Shown: positions 18,901 through 27,586 of the stretch, in pieces
Layout: each line of letters opens with the position of its first letter
Numbering within the stretch: the stretch's first letter is position 1
Assembly: GCF_014322765.1 (NCBI RefSeq)
Contig: NZ_JAASTZ010000024.1
Coordinates: 1-39,256 of the forward strand
Source of the DNA: Listeria immobilis
Lineage (GTDB): Bacteria; Bacillota; Bacilli; Lactobacillales; Listeriaceae
Reading direction: 5' to 3'
Length of the DNA: 39,256 nt
Made by a program: the position numbers and the translations under genes
The notes under the pieces: generated by a model
What the model was told of the DNA's origin: nothing
Seen by the model: only the letters and a program-made list of their open reading frames with translations
The model's database searches: none

Positions 18901-19539
18901 GCGCTGCGTTTCCACATCAAAGAAACGAAGGGAATCCACTTCGGTATCAAAAAGTTCTATTCTAATTGGGAATTCTTCCGTAATCGGATAAATATCAATA
19001 ATGCCGCCACGAACACTGAATTCACCTGGTGTATTAACCATGCCACTCATCGTGTAACCCATTGTCACTAATTTTTGGCGTAAAATTTCTGGATCCAGTT
19101 CTTCGCCTTCTACGATAGATATATTAAATTGCTTCCAAAGTGATACTGGGGGCAGCATTTTTCTAAGTCCCGCGACTGGAACAATTACTATTCCTGGTTT
19201 TTCAGATAGCAGAAAATCTAGCGCCTCCACTCGTTGACCTCGAAGTTCCGGGCTAGAAATGCTTAGCTCAGAAGAAATTAGTTCGTCTGCAGGATATAAA
19301 AACAATCGATCTGCATCCATTAATGAAAGTAAATCGTCGTATAATTTTTGCGCATGATATAAATTATGTGTGACAAATACAACTGGACGTTTTGAAGCGC
19401 CTTCTACGACACTTGCAAATAAAGCGCGTGAAGACCCGGTAAGACCTGTAACCAGTTGTGCTTTGTTTTTTTCGTTGAGCGCATTTAATATCGCTCGAAT
19501 ATCTTTTTGTTCATATATTAATTGTTGTAATCCTTTCAA
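16000..19539 (-). CDS. mfd: transcription-repair coupling factor
   Basis: Mfd removes RNA polymerase stalled at DNA lesions and recruits UvrA. The 1179-residue protein has the full set of domains: UvrB-like N-terminal region (about 1-330), CarD-like RNA polymerase-interacting domain around 500-570 (VGDYVVHINHGIARYVGMETL), and the RecG-like translocase with Walker A LLVGDVGYGKTEV near 648-655 and the DEEQ box at about 752. The C-terminal TRCF domain is intact. The start codon is TTG at 19537-19539, with AGGAG about 10 nt upstream. No in-frame ATG with a better site is visible. It is followed by the flippase and rqcP genes. Confidence 0.96.
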   Translation of the reverse strand: MKGLQQLIYEQKDIRAILNALNEKNKAQLVTGLTGSSRALFASVVEGASKRPVVFVTHNLYHAQKLYDDLLSLMDADRLFLYPADELISSELSISSPELRGQRVEALDFLLSEKPGIVIVPVAGLRKMLPPVSLWKQFNISIVEGEELDPEILRQKLVTMGYTMSGMVNTPGEFSVRGGIIDIYPITEEFPIRIELFDTEVDSLRFFDVETQRSTSRVEEFRLLPATEIILDQSYYPDIVQRLEKKMSHTLNELKEKEDKQALVENLEADLEMLRSGVKPDMFFKYIGLAYPDPASLFDYFSKNTAILLDEFARILETEEGLEKEEAEWQTETLSRMETVRDVQVSHSFKKLLDENRSPKIYLTLFQKQMASMRVSKTTNIVYKQMQQFHGQMNVLKTELESWHKNNYAVVILAPNMERAEKMQQTLTDYDMESTILKSESDVPKYGLVQFVIGTFQNGFELPLAKVAIISESELFNKKVKKVKKRQKLSNAERIQSYSELKVGDYVVHINHGIARYVGMETLDINGVHKDYLLLVYQGEDKLFIPVDQLDLVQKYVGAEGKSPRLNKLGGAEWKRVKKKVQASVQDIADDLIKLYAEREAEKGYAFSPDEEMQREFEDAFPYQETDDQLRSVAEIKKDMERPRPMDRLLVGDVGYGKTEVALRAAFKAIMDGKQVAFLVPTTILAQQHFETMKERFQGFPIEIGLLSRFRTKKQQTETLKGMKNGTVDVVVGTHRLLSKDVEYHDLGLLIVDEEQRFGVTHKEKIKQMRSKIDVLTLTATPIPRTLHMSMLGVRDLSVIETPPANRFPVQTYVAEQNNVLVREAIERELARDGQVYYLYNRVETITQKADEISAMVPDARVAIAHGQMGESELESVILSFLEGEFDVLVTTTIIETGVDIPNVNTLFVQDADRMGLSQLYQLRGRVGRWNRIAYAYFMYQKDKILREEAEKRLSAIKEFTELGSGFKIAMRDLSIRGAGNILGAQQHGFIDSVGFDLYSQMLKEAIEAKKPKEEQKQIVPVEIDIQVDAYIPEYYITDGRQKIEMYKRFRNIEVLNDLEELQSDMIDRFGEYPEEVEYLFTMTELKVHALEVGIESVKQEQNKITMLFSESGTAGIRGDVVMQIIGEFGRMIGVGMEGTQLKITANIQNKPLKEWLYQIKSLAEKLRGALKEKVSTEK

Positions 19540-19660
19540 GGGAAAACAGCTCCTTTTTTCAGAAAATTCATTCTATGTAATGCGAAAATAAATCAACGCC
19601 TCGAAGAAAGACCGAAATACGTGACAAAAATATTGCCACGCCTCGTTTTAGTCTATGTTT

Positions 19661-20215
19661 TTAATTATATTTATTCATTACCTCAATAAATGGCAACTGC
19701 GCGAAATCTTCTATTGCATCTGCACTTTTTTGAATTGCTTCAATAATATCTGGTTGTTCTGCTTTTGGAAAGTCACCTAGCACGTAGTTAATAACTTCCC
19801 CATGACTTGGACGACTCACACCAACTCGAATACGGTTAAACTCTTGTGTTTTCACATGTTGGATGATTGATTTCATTCCATTATGTCCACCCGCGCTGCC
19901 TTTTTGTCGCAAGCGGATTTTCCCAACTGGTAAATCTAAATCATCGTAAATAATAAGCATATCTTCTATCGGGATATTGTAATAATCCATTAGCGGTCGA
20001 ATGCACTCACCAGAAGCATTCATAAAGGTTAAAGGTTTTACTAACAACATTTTTTCTCCACTTACATTGATTTCACTTATCATTCCATTAAACTTAGATT
20101 TTTTCCAAGGAGTTTGATGACGAAAACTTAATTCATCTACTACCATAAAACCGACATTATGCCGGGTGCGTTCGTATTTTTTGCCCGGATTTCCGAGACC
20201 AACTATTATTTTCAT
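19661..20215 (-). CDS. pth: peptidyl-tRNA hydrolase
   Basis: Pth recycles tRNA from peptidyl-tRNA that has dropped off the ribosome. The 184-residue product shows the family signature GLGNPGKKYERTRHNVGFMV with the catalytic His19, the KPLTFMNASGE loop, the YDDLDLPVG motif with its Asp, and GSAGGHNGMKSI. It is complete. It starts about 60 nt after its own promoter and lies 121 nt upstream of mfd, the conserved pth-mfd order of Bacilli. AAGGAGAAG is the ribosome binding site. The leader contains a hairpin. Confidence 0.96.
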   Translation of the reverse strand: MKIIVGLGNPGKKYERTRHNVGFMVVDELSFRHQTPWKKSKFNGMISEINVSGEKMLLVKPLTFMNASGECIRPLMDYYNIPIEDMLIIYDDLDLPVGKIRLRQKGSAGGHNGMKSIIQHVKTQEFNRIRVGVSRPSHGEVINYVLGDFPKAEQPDIIEAIQKSADAIEDFAQLPFIEVMNKYN

Positions 20216-20237
20216 AAAGCTTCTCCTTACATGAACT

Positions 20238-20263
20238 AAACCACTTCACGAATGAACTGGTTT
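20238..20263 (-). other. hairpin in the pth leader
   Basis: An 11-bp stem with one mismatch (20238-20248 with 20253-20263) is capped by UUCG in the RNA. It lies between the pth promoter and the ribosome binding site. It is not followed by a U-tract in the direction of transcription, so it is not a terminator for the acetyltransferase gene. Confidence 0.5.
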
Positions 20264-20282
20264 TTGTTTCGATGTTTTTTTG

Positions 20283-20311
20283 ATTATACCACGGAATTGA
20301 TTTGGTTGAAA
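20283..20311 (-). promoter_or_regulatory. pth promoter
   Basis: Minus-strand TATAAT (20283-20288) with a TG extension (TGGTATAAT), and TTTCAA (20306-20311) 17 nt upstream. It lies directly after the acetyltransferase gene. Confidence 0.6.
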
Positions 20312-20320
20312 GTTTTCCAA

Positions 20321-20905
20321 TCAACGCTTATGTTCCGCAATTTTATTTTCAATTATCTCCCATGCTTTTTCATTTTCGGCTTGAAAGTTCACTTTTTTCC
20401 AATTTACTGGTGTTTTTCCAAGATATTTTTTAAAACCAAATTTTTGATATAGATAAATTGCTTGGTAACTACCGGTTTGACTTGTTAGATAGACAAAATC
20501 ATTTTTATTTAAATGTAGAATTTCAGATAATAATGCTTTTGCGATTCCTTTTCCTCCATGCGAATCTAGTACAGCAACCCAGTGAATACGACTTTCCATC
20601 CCACCAAAAGTATCCCCATCCCACAACATTGCCGTTCCAACGATTTCCCCATTTGGCGCTTGAACAAAAACACAACGTTTAGCTAATTTTTCTTTTTCTC
20701 CGCTAAATTCTGTTTTAAAACGGGCATGAATCTCTTCTGAGGAGGTAACTTGTCCTGATTCTAACTGTAACTTGCACCATTCTTCTTCCAACCCGTCTTC
20801 ATAAAAACGAAAGAAATACCCATCCGGCAAGCTATATTCCGGATAATTAGTAGCATCATAATTAACCATAGCAACAGAAATTTTCGGAACAGATTGATCC
20901 AGCAT
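20321..20905 (-). CDS. GNAT-family N-acetyltransferase
   Basis: A 195-residue protein of the GNAT superfamily, which moves an acetyl group from acetyl-CoA to an unknown substrate. The CoA-binding motif A is visible (VLDSHGGKGIAKALLSEIL), followed by YLTSQTGSYQAIYLYQKFGFKK, the typical motif B end. An upstream frame reaches 20935, but the ATG at 20905 has a perfect GGAGG (20913-20919 region) 8 nt upstream and is preferred. It is placed between rplY and pth in the Listeria order. Possible targets range from small amines to protein N-termini; nothing in the context decides this. Confidence 0.8.
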   Translation of the reverse strand: MLDQSVPKISVAMVNYDATNYPEYSLPDGYFFRFYEDGLEEEWCKLQLESGQVTSSEEIHARFKTEFSGEKEKLAKRCVFVQAPNGEIVGTAMLWDGDTFGGMESRIHWVAVLDSHGGKGIAKALLSEILHLNKNDFVYLTSQTGSYQAIYLYQKFGFKKYLGKTPVNWKKVNFQAENEKAWEIIENKIAEHKR

Positions 20906-20926
20906 AAAAACGCCTCCTTTTCTAAT

Positions 20927-20932
20927 ATTATA
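20927..20932 (-). promoter_or_regulatory. -10 element of the acetyltransferase gene
   Basis: A perfect minus-strand TATAAT lies 22 nt before the acetyltransferase start and right behind the rplY terminator U-tract. No -35 is recognisable because the upstream DNA is the terminator stem, so it may be a weak promoter or chance. Confidence 0.35.
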
Positions 20933-20971
20933 CAAAAAAATAAGGAGGCGCGCGAGTAAACGCGTACCTCC
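20933..20971 (-). terminator. rplY terminator
   Basis: An 11-bp GC-rich imperfect stem (20944-20954 with 20961-20971) is followed on the minus strand by TTATTTTTTTG. It lies about 20 nt after the rplY stop. Confidence 0.85.
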
Positions 20972-20990
20972 GAATGGATATATTTGAAAA

Positions 20991-21614
20991 TTATTCTACT
21001 GGTTCTTCATCATTACCATGTAAAGCTTCTGGTTCTGGCGCTTCTGAAGTTGTTGGCTCTTCTTCAGCACGAGGGGCAGAAACTGTTACAACTGTTTCTT
21101 CTTCTTCCACTTGCACAACATAATCTTTGTTTTCTGGAAGATTATTTGTCGTTAATACATCACCAATTTCTAATGTGGAAATATCTAATTCAATCGTTTC
21201 TGGTAATTTTTCAGGTGTTGCCGAAACTTTTACATCATGGATAATTTGTTGTAACACACCGCCAGCTTTAACACCAGGCGCATCCCCAACTAATACCACA
21301 CGAACATCGGTCTCCACTTCTTCATTCATATCAACCGCTAGCAAGTCCACATGTACTAATGTGTCTTTTAACGGATCCACTTGATACTCATGCAATAAAA
21401 CATTTAATTTCTTGCCGCCAACAGTCACTGCAAATACGGCATTTCGACCATTGTCACGAACTGCTTTGATTAATTCCAAAGAATCAACGGAAACTGGAAC
21501 ATTTTCCGATTTGTAACCATAAATAATTCCAGGTACTTTTCCTTCACTACGCAATCTCGTTACTTCTGAATGTTGCGTTGTTTCTCTTTTCTGGACCTCT
21601 AATGTTGTTGCCAT
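20991..21614 (-). CDS. rplY: 50S ribosomal protein L25 / general stress protein Ctc
   Basis: Ctc is the long L25 form that binds 5S rRNA and is induced by stress. The 207-residue protein has an N-terminal L25 domain (about 1-92: ATTLEVQKRETTQHSEVTRL and GIIYGYKSENVPVS) and a C-terminal TL5-type domain (about 95-185), then an acidic low-complexity tail. The start ATG follows GGAGTG. In L. monocytogenes and B. subtilis ctc is part of the sigma-B regulon, and a sigma-B-like promoter is visible here too. It is monocistronic, with its own terminator. Confidence 0.95.
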   Translation of the reverse strand: MATTLEVQKRETTQHSEVTRLRSEGKVPGIIYGYKSENVPVSVDSLELIKAVRDNGRNAVFAVTVGGKKLNVLLHEYQVDPLKDTLVHVDLLAVDMNEEVETDVRVVLVGDAPGVKAGGVLQQIIHDVKVSATPEKLPETIELDISTLEIGDVLTTNNLPENKDYVVQVEEEETVVTVSAPRAEEEPTTSEAPEPEALHGNDEEPVE

Positions 21615-21652
21615 AAAAAATCACTCCACTCATTCAATTTTGGTACACTCCT

Positions 21653-21684
21653 ATTATATCTACCCTTTAAAAAAATAGCAAAAC
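21653..21684 (-). promoter_or_regulatory. overlapping sigma-B-like and sigma-A-like promoters of rplY/ctc
   Basis: Minus strand: GTTT (21681-21684), 15 nt, GGGTAG (21660-21665), close to the sigma-B consensus GTTT-N13-15-GGGTAT. In the same bases a sigma-A promoter reads TTGCTA (21676-21681), 17 nt, TATAAT (21653-21658). The two use nearly the same start region, so basal and stress expression would share one site. Confidence 0.7.
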
Positions 21685-21762
21685 AAAGCAAATGGGTTGA
21701 TCACGATTAAGAGGTTTATAATTCTCAATAAAAGGTAAACAGAAAATAGCGGTTGCTACCTT

Positions 21763-21778
21763 ATGCAAACGTTTTAAA
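21763..21778 (+). promoter_or_regulatory. cre-like site upstream of ldh
   Basis: The sequence ATGCAAACGTTTTAAA matches the CcpA site consensus WTGNNARCGNWWWCAW at all but one defined position. A second right half (AACGTTTTCA, 21789-21798) follows at once. Both lie about 65-100 nt upstream of the ldh promoter, a position where CcpA often activates. Confidence 0.45.
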
Positions 21779-21842
21779 ACTGTACTATAACGTTTTCAGT
21801 ATTTTATTATAACAACTTTTAAAATTTCAGGACGTTCAATGC

Positions 21843-21870
21843 TTCACAAATGAAAAATACATGTTATACT
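21843..21870 (+). promoter_or_regulatory. ldh promoter
   Basis: TTCACA (21843-21848), 16 nt, TATACT (21865-21870), with the start codon about 37 nt further on. TTCACAA is also the half-site sequence of the redox regulator Rex, but no second inverted half is present. Confidence 0.55.
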
Positions 21871-21895
21871 GTACTAGTAAATAGATTTTTTATAG

Positions 21896-22849
<954 letters not shown>

Positions 22850-22861
22850 TATGTTTCCACC

Positions 22862-22892
22862 AAAAAAGCATGCTACCTTGCATGCTTTTTTG
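22862..22892 (+). terminator. ldh terminator
   Basis: A perfect 12-bp stem (22862-22873 with 22880-22891, 6-nt loop) with a six-T tail. The A-run on the other arm makes it usable in both directions. Confidence 0.9.
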
Positions 22893-22924
22893 TTATACTT
22901 AATTTATTCGAAAGGAGGCTACTC

Positions 22925-23599
22925 ATGATTACTTTTGATCAGCTGGATGCCGAACTAAGTGCTCTTCAAAACCCTAATACTATCAAAATCTTTAGAAACC
23001 ATGGCTGCCCAGAAACATTAGAACTATACGGTTTAAAAATCGGCGACTTAAAGAAAATTATTCGTCGTGAAAAACTAAATAAAAATCAAGAACTAGCGAT
23101 TCAACTAATTGAGTCTAATAATAGCGACTTAATTTACCTAGGTTTACTTGCTGTCGACCCTAAAAAACTAGACGTAAATCAAATCGAACAATGGAATAGC
23201 GCTTTTCGCGAAACATGGACAATGCTAACTTCCGGCTTAACTTCCGTCGTAAGCAAACGTGAAGACGCACTCACTTTTGCAAGAAAATGGATGAAAAGTG
23301 ATTTTGATTTAACTAAATCGATGGGATGGCAAATTTTCTCAGAACATATTGCCAATTTGCCTGAAGCAGAAGAATTGCTTGAATTCGCAAAGCAAAACTT
23401 ACAATCTGAAACAAACAGAACGCGTTATTCTATGAATAGCTATATTATCGCTTGTGGAATTTATAAAGACGAATTATATGAAAAAGCATTAGAAGCAGCT
23501 AATTTTGTAGGTAAAGTTCATGTTGATTTAGGGAAAACCGCCTGCAAAGTCCCTGACGCCATTCCTTATATTGAAAGAGCGCGTAGCCGAAAAAAATAA
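22925..23599 (+). CDS. DNA alkylation repair protein, AlkD-like (orfA/vclA position)
   Basis: A 224-residue, mostly alpha-helical protein of the DNA alkylation repair family (HEAT-like repeats, PF08713). Features seen are YGLKIGDLKKIIRR, LAIQLIESNNSDLIYLGLLA, WTMLTSGLTSVVSKREDALT and KVPDAIPYIERARSR, the last resembling the C-terminal KVPDA segment of the family. Members such as AlkD remove positively charged alkyl adducts from DNA; the activity of this branch is unproven. In L. monocytogenes the gene in this place is orfA (lmo0209, recalled from memory), next to ldh at the edge of the virulence cluster. It has an AAAGGAGG site and no clear promoter of its own. Confidence 0.8.
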   Translation: MITFDQLDAELSALQNPNTIKIFRNHGCPETLELYGLKIGDLKKIIRREKLNKNQELAIQLIESNNSDLIYLGLLAVDPKKLDVNQIEQWNSAFRETWTMLTSGLTSVVSKREDALTFARKWMKSDFDLTKSMGWQIFSEHIANLPEAEELLEFAKQNLQSETNRTRYSMNSYIIACGIYKDELYEKALEAANFVGKVHVDLGKTACKVPDAIPYIERARSRKK

Positions 23600-23610
23600 T
23601 TAGCTATCCT

Positions 23611-23640
23611 TTGACTCAAAAAACTACTTAGGGGTATGAT
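23611..23640 (+). promoter_or_regulatory. promoter of the YbjQ-family gene
   Basis: TTGACT (23611-23616), 18 nt, TATGAT (23635-23640). The GGGTAT inside 23632-23637 also looks like a sigma-B -10, but no GTTT is seen at the correct distance. Confidence 0.5.
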
Positions 23641-23666
23641 AAAAGAAAAACTGGAGGGATTAAACA

Positions 23667-23999
23667 ATGATTGTAACAACTTCACCAAATATCGAAGGCA
23701 AACAAATTATCGAATATAAAAAAATCGTTTTCGGCGAAGTAATTACCGGGGTTAACGTTATGAAAGATATTGGAGCAGGATTCAGAAATTTCTTTGGCGG
23801 ACGCTCACAAGGATATGAAGACGAGCTGATTAACGCACGTGAGGAAGCTATTAAAGAAATGGAACAACGCGCACAAGACATCGGTGCAAATGCTGTGATT
23901 GGTGTAGATATTGATTATGAAGTACTTGGAGCAGATAATGGCATGTTAATGGTCACTGCATCCGGTACAGCTGTCGTTACAGAAACCCAAGACTATTAA
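23667..23999 (+). CDS. YbjQ/UPF0145 family protein (orfB/vclB position)
   Basis: A 110-residue protein of the YbjQ family (UPF0145, PF01906), sometimes called a putative heavy-metal-binding protein because some members pentamerise around conserved residues. Signature parts are [42 protein letters not shown] and [19 protein letters not shown]. Function is unknown. It has its own promoter and a GGAGG site. In L. monocytogenes the gene at this place is orfB (lmo0208), between plcB-side genes and orfA. Here it is followed by a two-way terminator shared with the convergent phosphoesterase gene. Confidence 0.85.
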   Translation: MIVTTSPNIEGKQIIEYKKIVFGEVITGVNVMKDIGAGFRNFFGGRSQGYEDELINAREEAIKEMEQRAQDIGANAVIGVDIDYEVLGADNGMLMVTASGTAVVTETQDY

Positions 24000-24041
24000 A
24001 AAAAACGGAAATCAGTCATTAAAGCTGATTTCCATTTTTTT
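24000..24041. terminator. bidirectional terminator between YbjQ and phosphoesterase genes
   Basis: A perfect 9-bp stem (24007-24015 with 24025-24033) carries a T-run on the right and an A-run on the left. The two flanking genes point toward each other, so one hairpin can end both. Confidence 0.85.
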
Positions 24042-24051
24042 ACGGTTATTT

Positions 24052-24840
24052 TCAATCAAGGTATTGCTCAATTTGACTATCTATATATAAATATTGCCCT
24101 GACCGAAGTGTTTTCTCATAAATATCCACATATGGCAAAGCTCTTTTTTTCGCAAAAGCAATTTCTGCATCAATGTCATAGGCGATTTTTTTAAAATGGA
24201 TGTCAACAACACCTGTAGCAGCGATATCAATAAGAGCATATTGAGCTAGATTATCTTTTGTTTTCCGACTTTCCCCGCCTGGTAGTCCGACCGAGCCAGA
24301 ATTAATAATCAACTTGTCATCCACCGTTCTTCTAAGCGATTGCCGATGAACGTGTCCATTAATCGCGACATCCGCATCAGTATCCGAAAACATCTCATCA
24401 AAATAGGCTTGCTCTTCCGTCGCATAAATCGGGAAGCTAGCGGATTTTGGCATCGCATGAAAAACATCTATTTTCGTCCCCAATATTTGAATTGATACTT
24501 TTTTGGGCAATGTAGCTAAATAACGAAATTTTTCATCACCTAAAAAAGCATAATCATATTTCACTAATTCCTCAATCATCCGTCGTTTTATAGAATAATT
24601 AAATGATTTTCCTTCCAAAAAGTCCCTATACACCTGTTCATGATTTCCTAGCACAAAAGAAAGCGGATTGAGTTTTTCCAGAAGTTCCAGACAAATATCT
24701 GTACCTGGACCTTTTAAAGCTATATCACCGACCGTTATGTATTTTTCCGCATGTTCATTCGCAGCATCTTTTAACACTGCTTTTAAAGCTTCTACATTAC
24801 CGTGAACATCCGATATAATTGCAACTCTCACTTTATCCAT
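24052..24840 (-). CDS. calcineurin-like metallophosphoesterase
   Basis: A 262-residue protein of the YfcE/MJ0936-like metallophosphoesterase group. The metal ligands are visible in order: SDVHGN (residues 9-14), GDIALKGP, GNHE, and GHVHR followed by INSGSVGLPGG. Such enzymes hydrolyse phosphomonoesters or phosphodiesters with two metal ions; the substrate is not evident. It stands in the prs-ldh interval where L. monocytogenes has the prfA virulence cluster, and is transcribed in the same direction as prs but after a terminator. A gene of this kind has been reported at the locus in other Listeria species (vcl genes), recalled without certainty. No close promoter match was found. Confidence 0.85.
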   Translation of the reverse strand: MDKVRVAIISDVHGNVEALKAVLKDAANEHAEKYITVGDIALKGPGTDICLELLEKLNPLSFVLGNHEQVYRDFLEGKSFNYSIKRRMIEELVKYDYAFLGDEKFRYLATLPKKVSIQILGTKIDVFHAMPKSASFPIYATEEQAYFDEMFSDTDADVAINGHVHRQSLRRTVDDKLIINSGSVGLPGGESRKTKDNLAQYALIDIAATGVVDIHFKKIAYDIDAEIAFAKKRALPYVDIYEKTLRSGQYLYIDSQIEQYLD

Positions 24841-25128
24841 AAACTCCCCCCAATCCTTATGTGACGCTTACAGAGCTATCCCCTCGCTCATTTTAGCCCT
24901 TTTCATTTTGCGTTTCTCAATCTCATCTTAGTATTTTAAACTATTATGCCAGAATGCGCCACTCTTCTTCCAAACAATACTAACACTTAAAAAATCCGGC
25001 GAACATAATAACATTTATTTTCATTTTAGTTAAACCCTTATAAGAGAAACACATCTTTTTCTTCTATTAAAAATAAAAAACAGAAATCCTCATCAATAGA
25101 GAATTTCTGTTTTAGTTTAAGCGATTTT
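24841..25128. other. 288-nt intergenic region at the LIPI-1 position
   Basis: This sits between prs and the phosphoesterase gene. It contains the prs terminator and AT-rich DNA with several -10-like strings (CATAAT near 24941-24946) but no consensus promoter. No piece of prfA, plcA, hly, mpl, actA or plcB and no PrfA box (TTAACANNTGTTAA) was seen. Confidence 0.6.
25066..25113 (-). terminator. prs terminator
   Basis: An 11-bp inverted repeat (25077-25087 with 25103-25113, 15-nt loop) is followed on the minus strand by TTTTTATTTTTAA. It lies 15 nt after the prs stop. Confidence 0.85.
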
Positions 25129-26085
25129 TTATTCAAACAACGAACTTACAGATGCGTTTTCATGTACGCGCACAATTGCTTCACCTAAAAGTGGCGCTAC
25201 AGAAAGTTGTTCCATCTTGTCTATCCACTTATCTTCTGGAAGTGCAATAGAGTTTGTAACAACTAATTTTTCAATTGGTGATTCTTCAATACGTTTCATT
25301 GCAGGTCCGGATAATACCGGGTGCGAACAACAAGCATATACTTTTGTTGCCCCAGCTTCACGAAGCGCTTTTGCAGCAAGCGTAATAGTTCCCGCTGTAT
25401 CAATAATATCATCAATAATGATACAAACCTTCCCTTCTACGTTACCAACAATATTCATTACTTCCGCCACATTTGGACGCGGACGACGCTTATCAATAAT
25501 AGCAATCGGCGCTTTCAAACGATCCGCCATTTTACGAGCACGAGTAACTCCACCATGGTCTGGCGAAACGACTACTAAATCATCACCCAAATGACGTTCC
25601 CCAAAGTAACCACTTAGTAAGCGTACAGCATTCAAATGATCAATTGGAATATCAAAGAAACCTTGAATTTGCGGCGCATGCATATCTAGCGTAATCATTC
25701 TTGTCGCTCCAGCTGTTTCGATTAAGTTTGCAACTAATTTTGCCGTAATTGGTTCGCGACTTCTCGCTTTACGGTCTTGGCGTGCATAACCATAATAAGG
25801 CATAACAATATTAATTGTCGCCGCAGAAGCACGTTTCAACGCATCAATCATGATCAAAAGTTCCATTAAATTCTGGTTTACAGGGTTACTCGTTGATTGA
25901 ATAACGTAAACATGACAACCACGGATACTTTCTTCAATATTAATTTGGATTTCTCCATCACTAAAATGAGTAACGCTTGATTTTCCTAACTCAATACCTA
26001 CTTCTTTCGCAATCTCTTCAGCTAGTTCACGATTAGAATTTAGCGAGAAAATCTTCAACTTTGGATCAAAATACTCGTTTGACAT
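25129..26085 (-). CDS. prs: ribose-phosphate pyrophosphokinase
   Basis: Prs makes PRPP from ribose 5-phosphate and ATP, feeding purine, pyrimidine, histidine and tryptophan synthesis. The 318-residue protein shows [19 protein letters not shown] (ATP loop), the [16 protein letters not shown] stretch and the PRPP-binding [14 protein letters not shown]. It is 49 nt downstream of glmU, so glmU-prs is one transcript as in Bacillus. GGAGGCTG is the ribosome binding site. prs is the left anchor of the virulence cluster in pathogenic Listeria. Confidence 0.97.
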   Translation of the reverse strand: MSNEYFDPKLKIFSLNSNRELAEEIAKEVGIELGKSSVTHFSDGEIQINIEESIRGCHVYVIQSTSNPVNQNLMELLIMIDALKRASAATINIVMPYYGYARQDRKARSREPITAKLVANLIETAGATRMITLDMHAPQIQGFFDIPIDHLNAVRLLSGYFGERHLGDDLVVVSPDHGGVTRARKMADRLKAPIAIIDKRRPRPNVAEVMNIVGNVEGKVCIIIDDIIDTAGTITLAAKALREAGATKVYACCSHPVLSGPAMKRIEESPIEKLVVTNSIALPEDKWIDKMEQLSVAPLLGEAIVRVHENASVSSLFE

Positions 26086-26134
26086 AATCAGCCTCCACTA
26101 TTTTTATTAAAATTTTAAACTTTCCAATTGGAAA

Positions 26135-27508
26135 TTATTTACCGTGATTCAAACGTTTTGCATAACCTATCTTGTTGTCTTGTTTCGCGCGAGCAATCCC
26201 AAGCGCGTCTTCTGGAACATCTTTTGTAATAGTTGAACCAGCTGCAATGAAAGCGCGATTGCCTACTTTGACAGGGGCAACTAAATTAGAATTACAACCT
26301 ACAAAAACATCATCGCCAATAATCGTTTTCGCTTTATTTTTGCCATCATAATTAACCGCAATACTTCCACAACCAATATTTACGTTTTTGCCGATTTCTG
26401 CATCCCCCATATAAATGAAGTGTGGCAGTTTTGTCCCTTCACCGACAACCGCTTTTTTGGTTTCAACATAATTGCCGATTTTCACGTTATTATGAATATC
26501 GGATTCTGGTCTTAGATGCGCATAAGGTCCGATTTGAACATCATCCCCAACCTTGCTTTCAAAAATAGCAGAACTTCTGATATGAGCGCGTTCACCAATA
26601 ACACTATTAGCGATTTCCGAGCCACTTGTAACAATACAATCGTCTCCAATCACTGTATTACCACGCAACATAACACCAGGTTCAATAACAGTATCTTGAC
26701 CAATTTTTACATTTATATCAATATACGTACTTTCTGGATTAACAAGCGTTACCCCATTACGCATATGATTCTCATTAATTCGGCGTTGCATTAATTTAGA
26801 TGCCTCAGCTAAAGCGATTCGATCATTCACTCCAAGCGATTCCTCGAAAGATTCCATTCGATATGCCGCTACTACTTCATCTAAATCTTTTAAAATTTTA
26901 ATAACATCTGGCAAGTAATATTCTCCTTGCACATTATCATTAGAGACATTTTCTAACGCCTCAAAAAGAGCTTTATTATCAAAACAATAAGTACCAGTAT
27001 TAATTTCTGAAATGCGTTGTTCTTTTTCAGTCGCATCTTTATGTTCGACAATTTTTTCTACAATGCCAAGGTCATCACGAATGATACGTCCATAACCAGT
27101 AGGATCTTCAATCACTGTTGTCAGGATCGTTGCTTTTGCACGTTTTTCATGATGATATTTCAATAGAGCTTCCATTGTACTAGCCTCAATTAAAGGAGTA
27201 TCTCCGCAAACAACTAACGTAACACCATCTTTATCAGCAAGGGCTGTTTTTGCTTGAAGTACCGCATGGGCTGTTCCAAGTTGCTCTTCTTGCTTTACAA
27301 ACTCGCTTTTACCAGCTAGATGCTCTTGTACTTTTTCCGCTCCATGCCCAACTATTGTAACCACTTTATCAACATCAAGCGTCGAAATTTGATCTACTAC
27401 ATGTTCGACCATTGGTTTTCCGCAAACAGGATGCAATACTTTGTAAAGTTTTGATTTCATCCGCGTGCCTTGGCCAGCAGCAAGCACTACAGCATATCGT
27501 TTTGACAT
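26135..27508 (-). CDS. glmU: bifunctional UDP-GlcNAc pyrophosphorylase / glucosamine-1-phosphate acetyltransferase
   Basis: GlmU makes UDP-GlcNAc for peptidoglycan and teichoic acid in two steps. The 457-residue product has the N-terminal uridyltransferase (residues 1-230) with [13 protein letters not shown] and [11 protein letters not shown], and a C-terminal left-handed beta helix (about 250-440) built of hexapeptide repeats, for example [10 protein letters not shown] and VGNYVE-like rungs, with the acetyl-CoA site near GIARAKQ. It has its own promoter and a GGAGG site. The glmU-prs pair follows spoVG in Bacilli. Confidence 0.97.
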   Translation of the reverse strand: MSKRYAVVLAAGQGTRMKSKLYKVLHPVCGKPMVEHVVDQISTLDVDKVVTIVGHGAEKVQEHLAGKSEFVKQEEQLGTAHAVLQAKTALADKDGVTLVVCGDTPLIEASTMEALLKYHHEKRAKATILTTVIEDPTGYGRIIRDDLGIVEKIVEHKDATEKEQRISEINTGTYCFDNKALFEALENVSNDNVQGEYYLPDVIKILKDLDEVVAAYRMESFEESLGVNDRIALAEASKLMQRRINENHMRNGVTLVNPESTYIDINVKIGQDTVIEPGVMLRGNTVIGDDCIVTSGSEIANSVIGERAHIRSSAIFESKVGDDVQIGPYAHLRPESDIHNNVKIGNYVETKKAVVGEGTKLPHFIYMGDAEIGKNVNIGCGSIAVNYDGKNKAKTIIGDDVFVGCNSNLVAPVKVGNRAFIAAGSTITKDVPEDALGIARAKQDNKIGYAKRLNHGK

Positions 27509-27547
27509 TATATAGAACCTCCATTTTTCACTATTCTTCCACTATGA

Positions 27548-27576
27548 ATGATAACGTAAAAATTGCATTTTTTCAA
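27548..27576 (-). promoter_or_regulatory. glmU promoter
   Basis: Minus-strand TTGAAA (27571-27576) and TATCAT (27548-27553), 17 nt apart, located between the terminator of the small upstream gene and glmU. The leader would be about 35 nt. Confidence 0.65.
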
Positions 27577-27586
27577 GATTGCGCCC

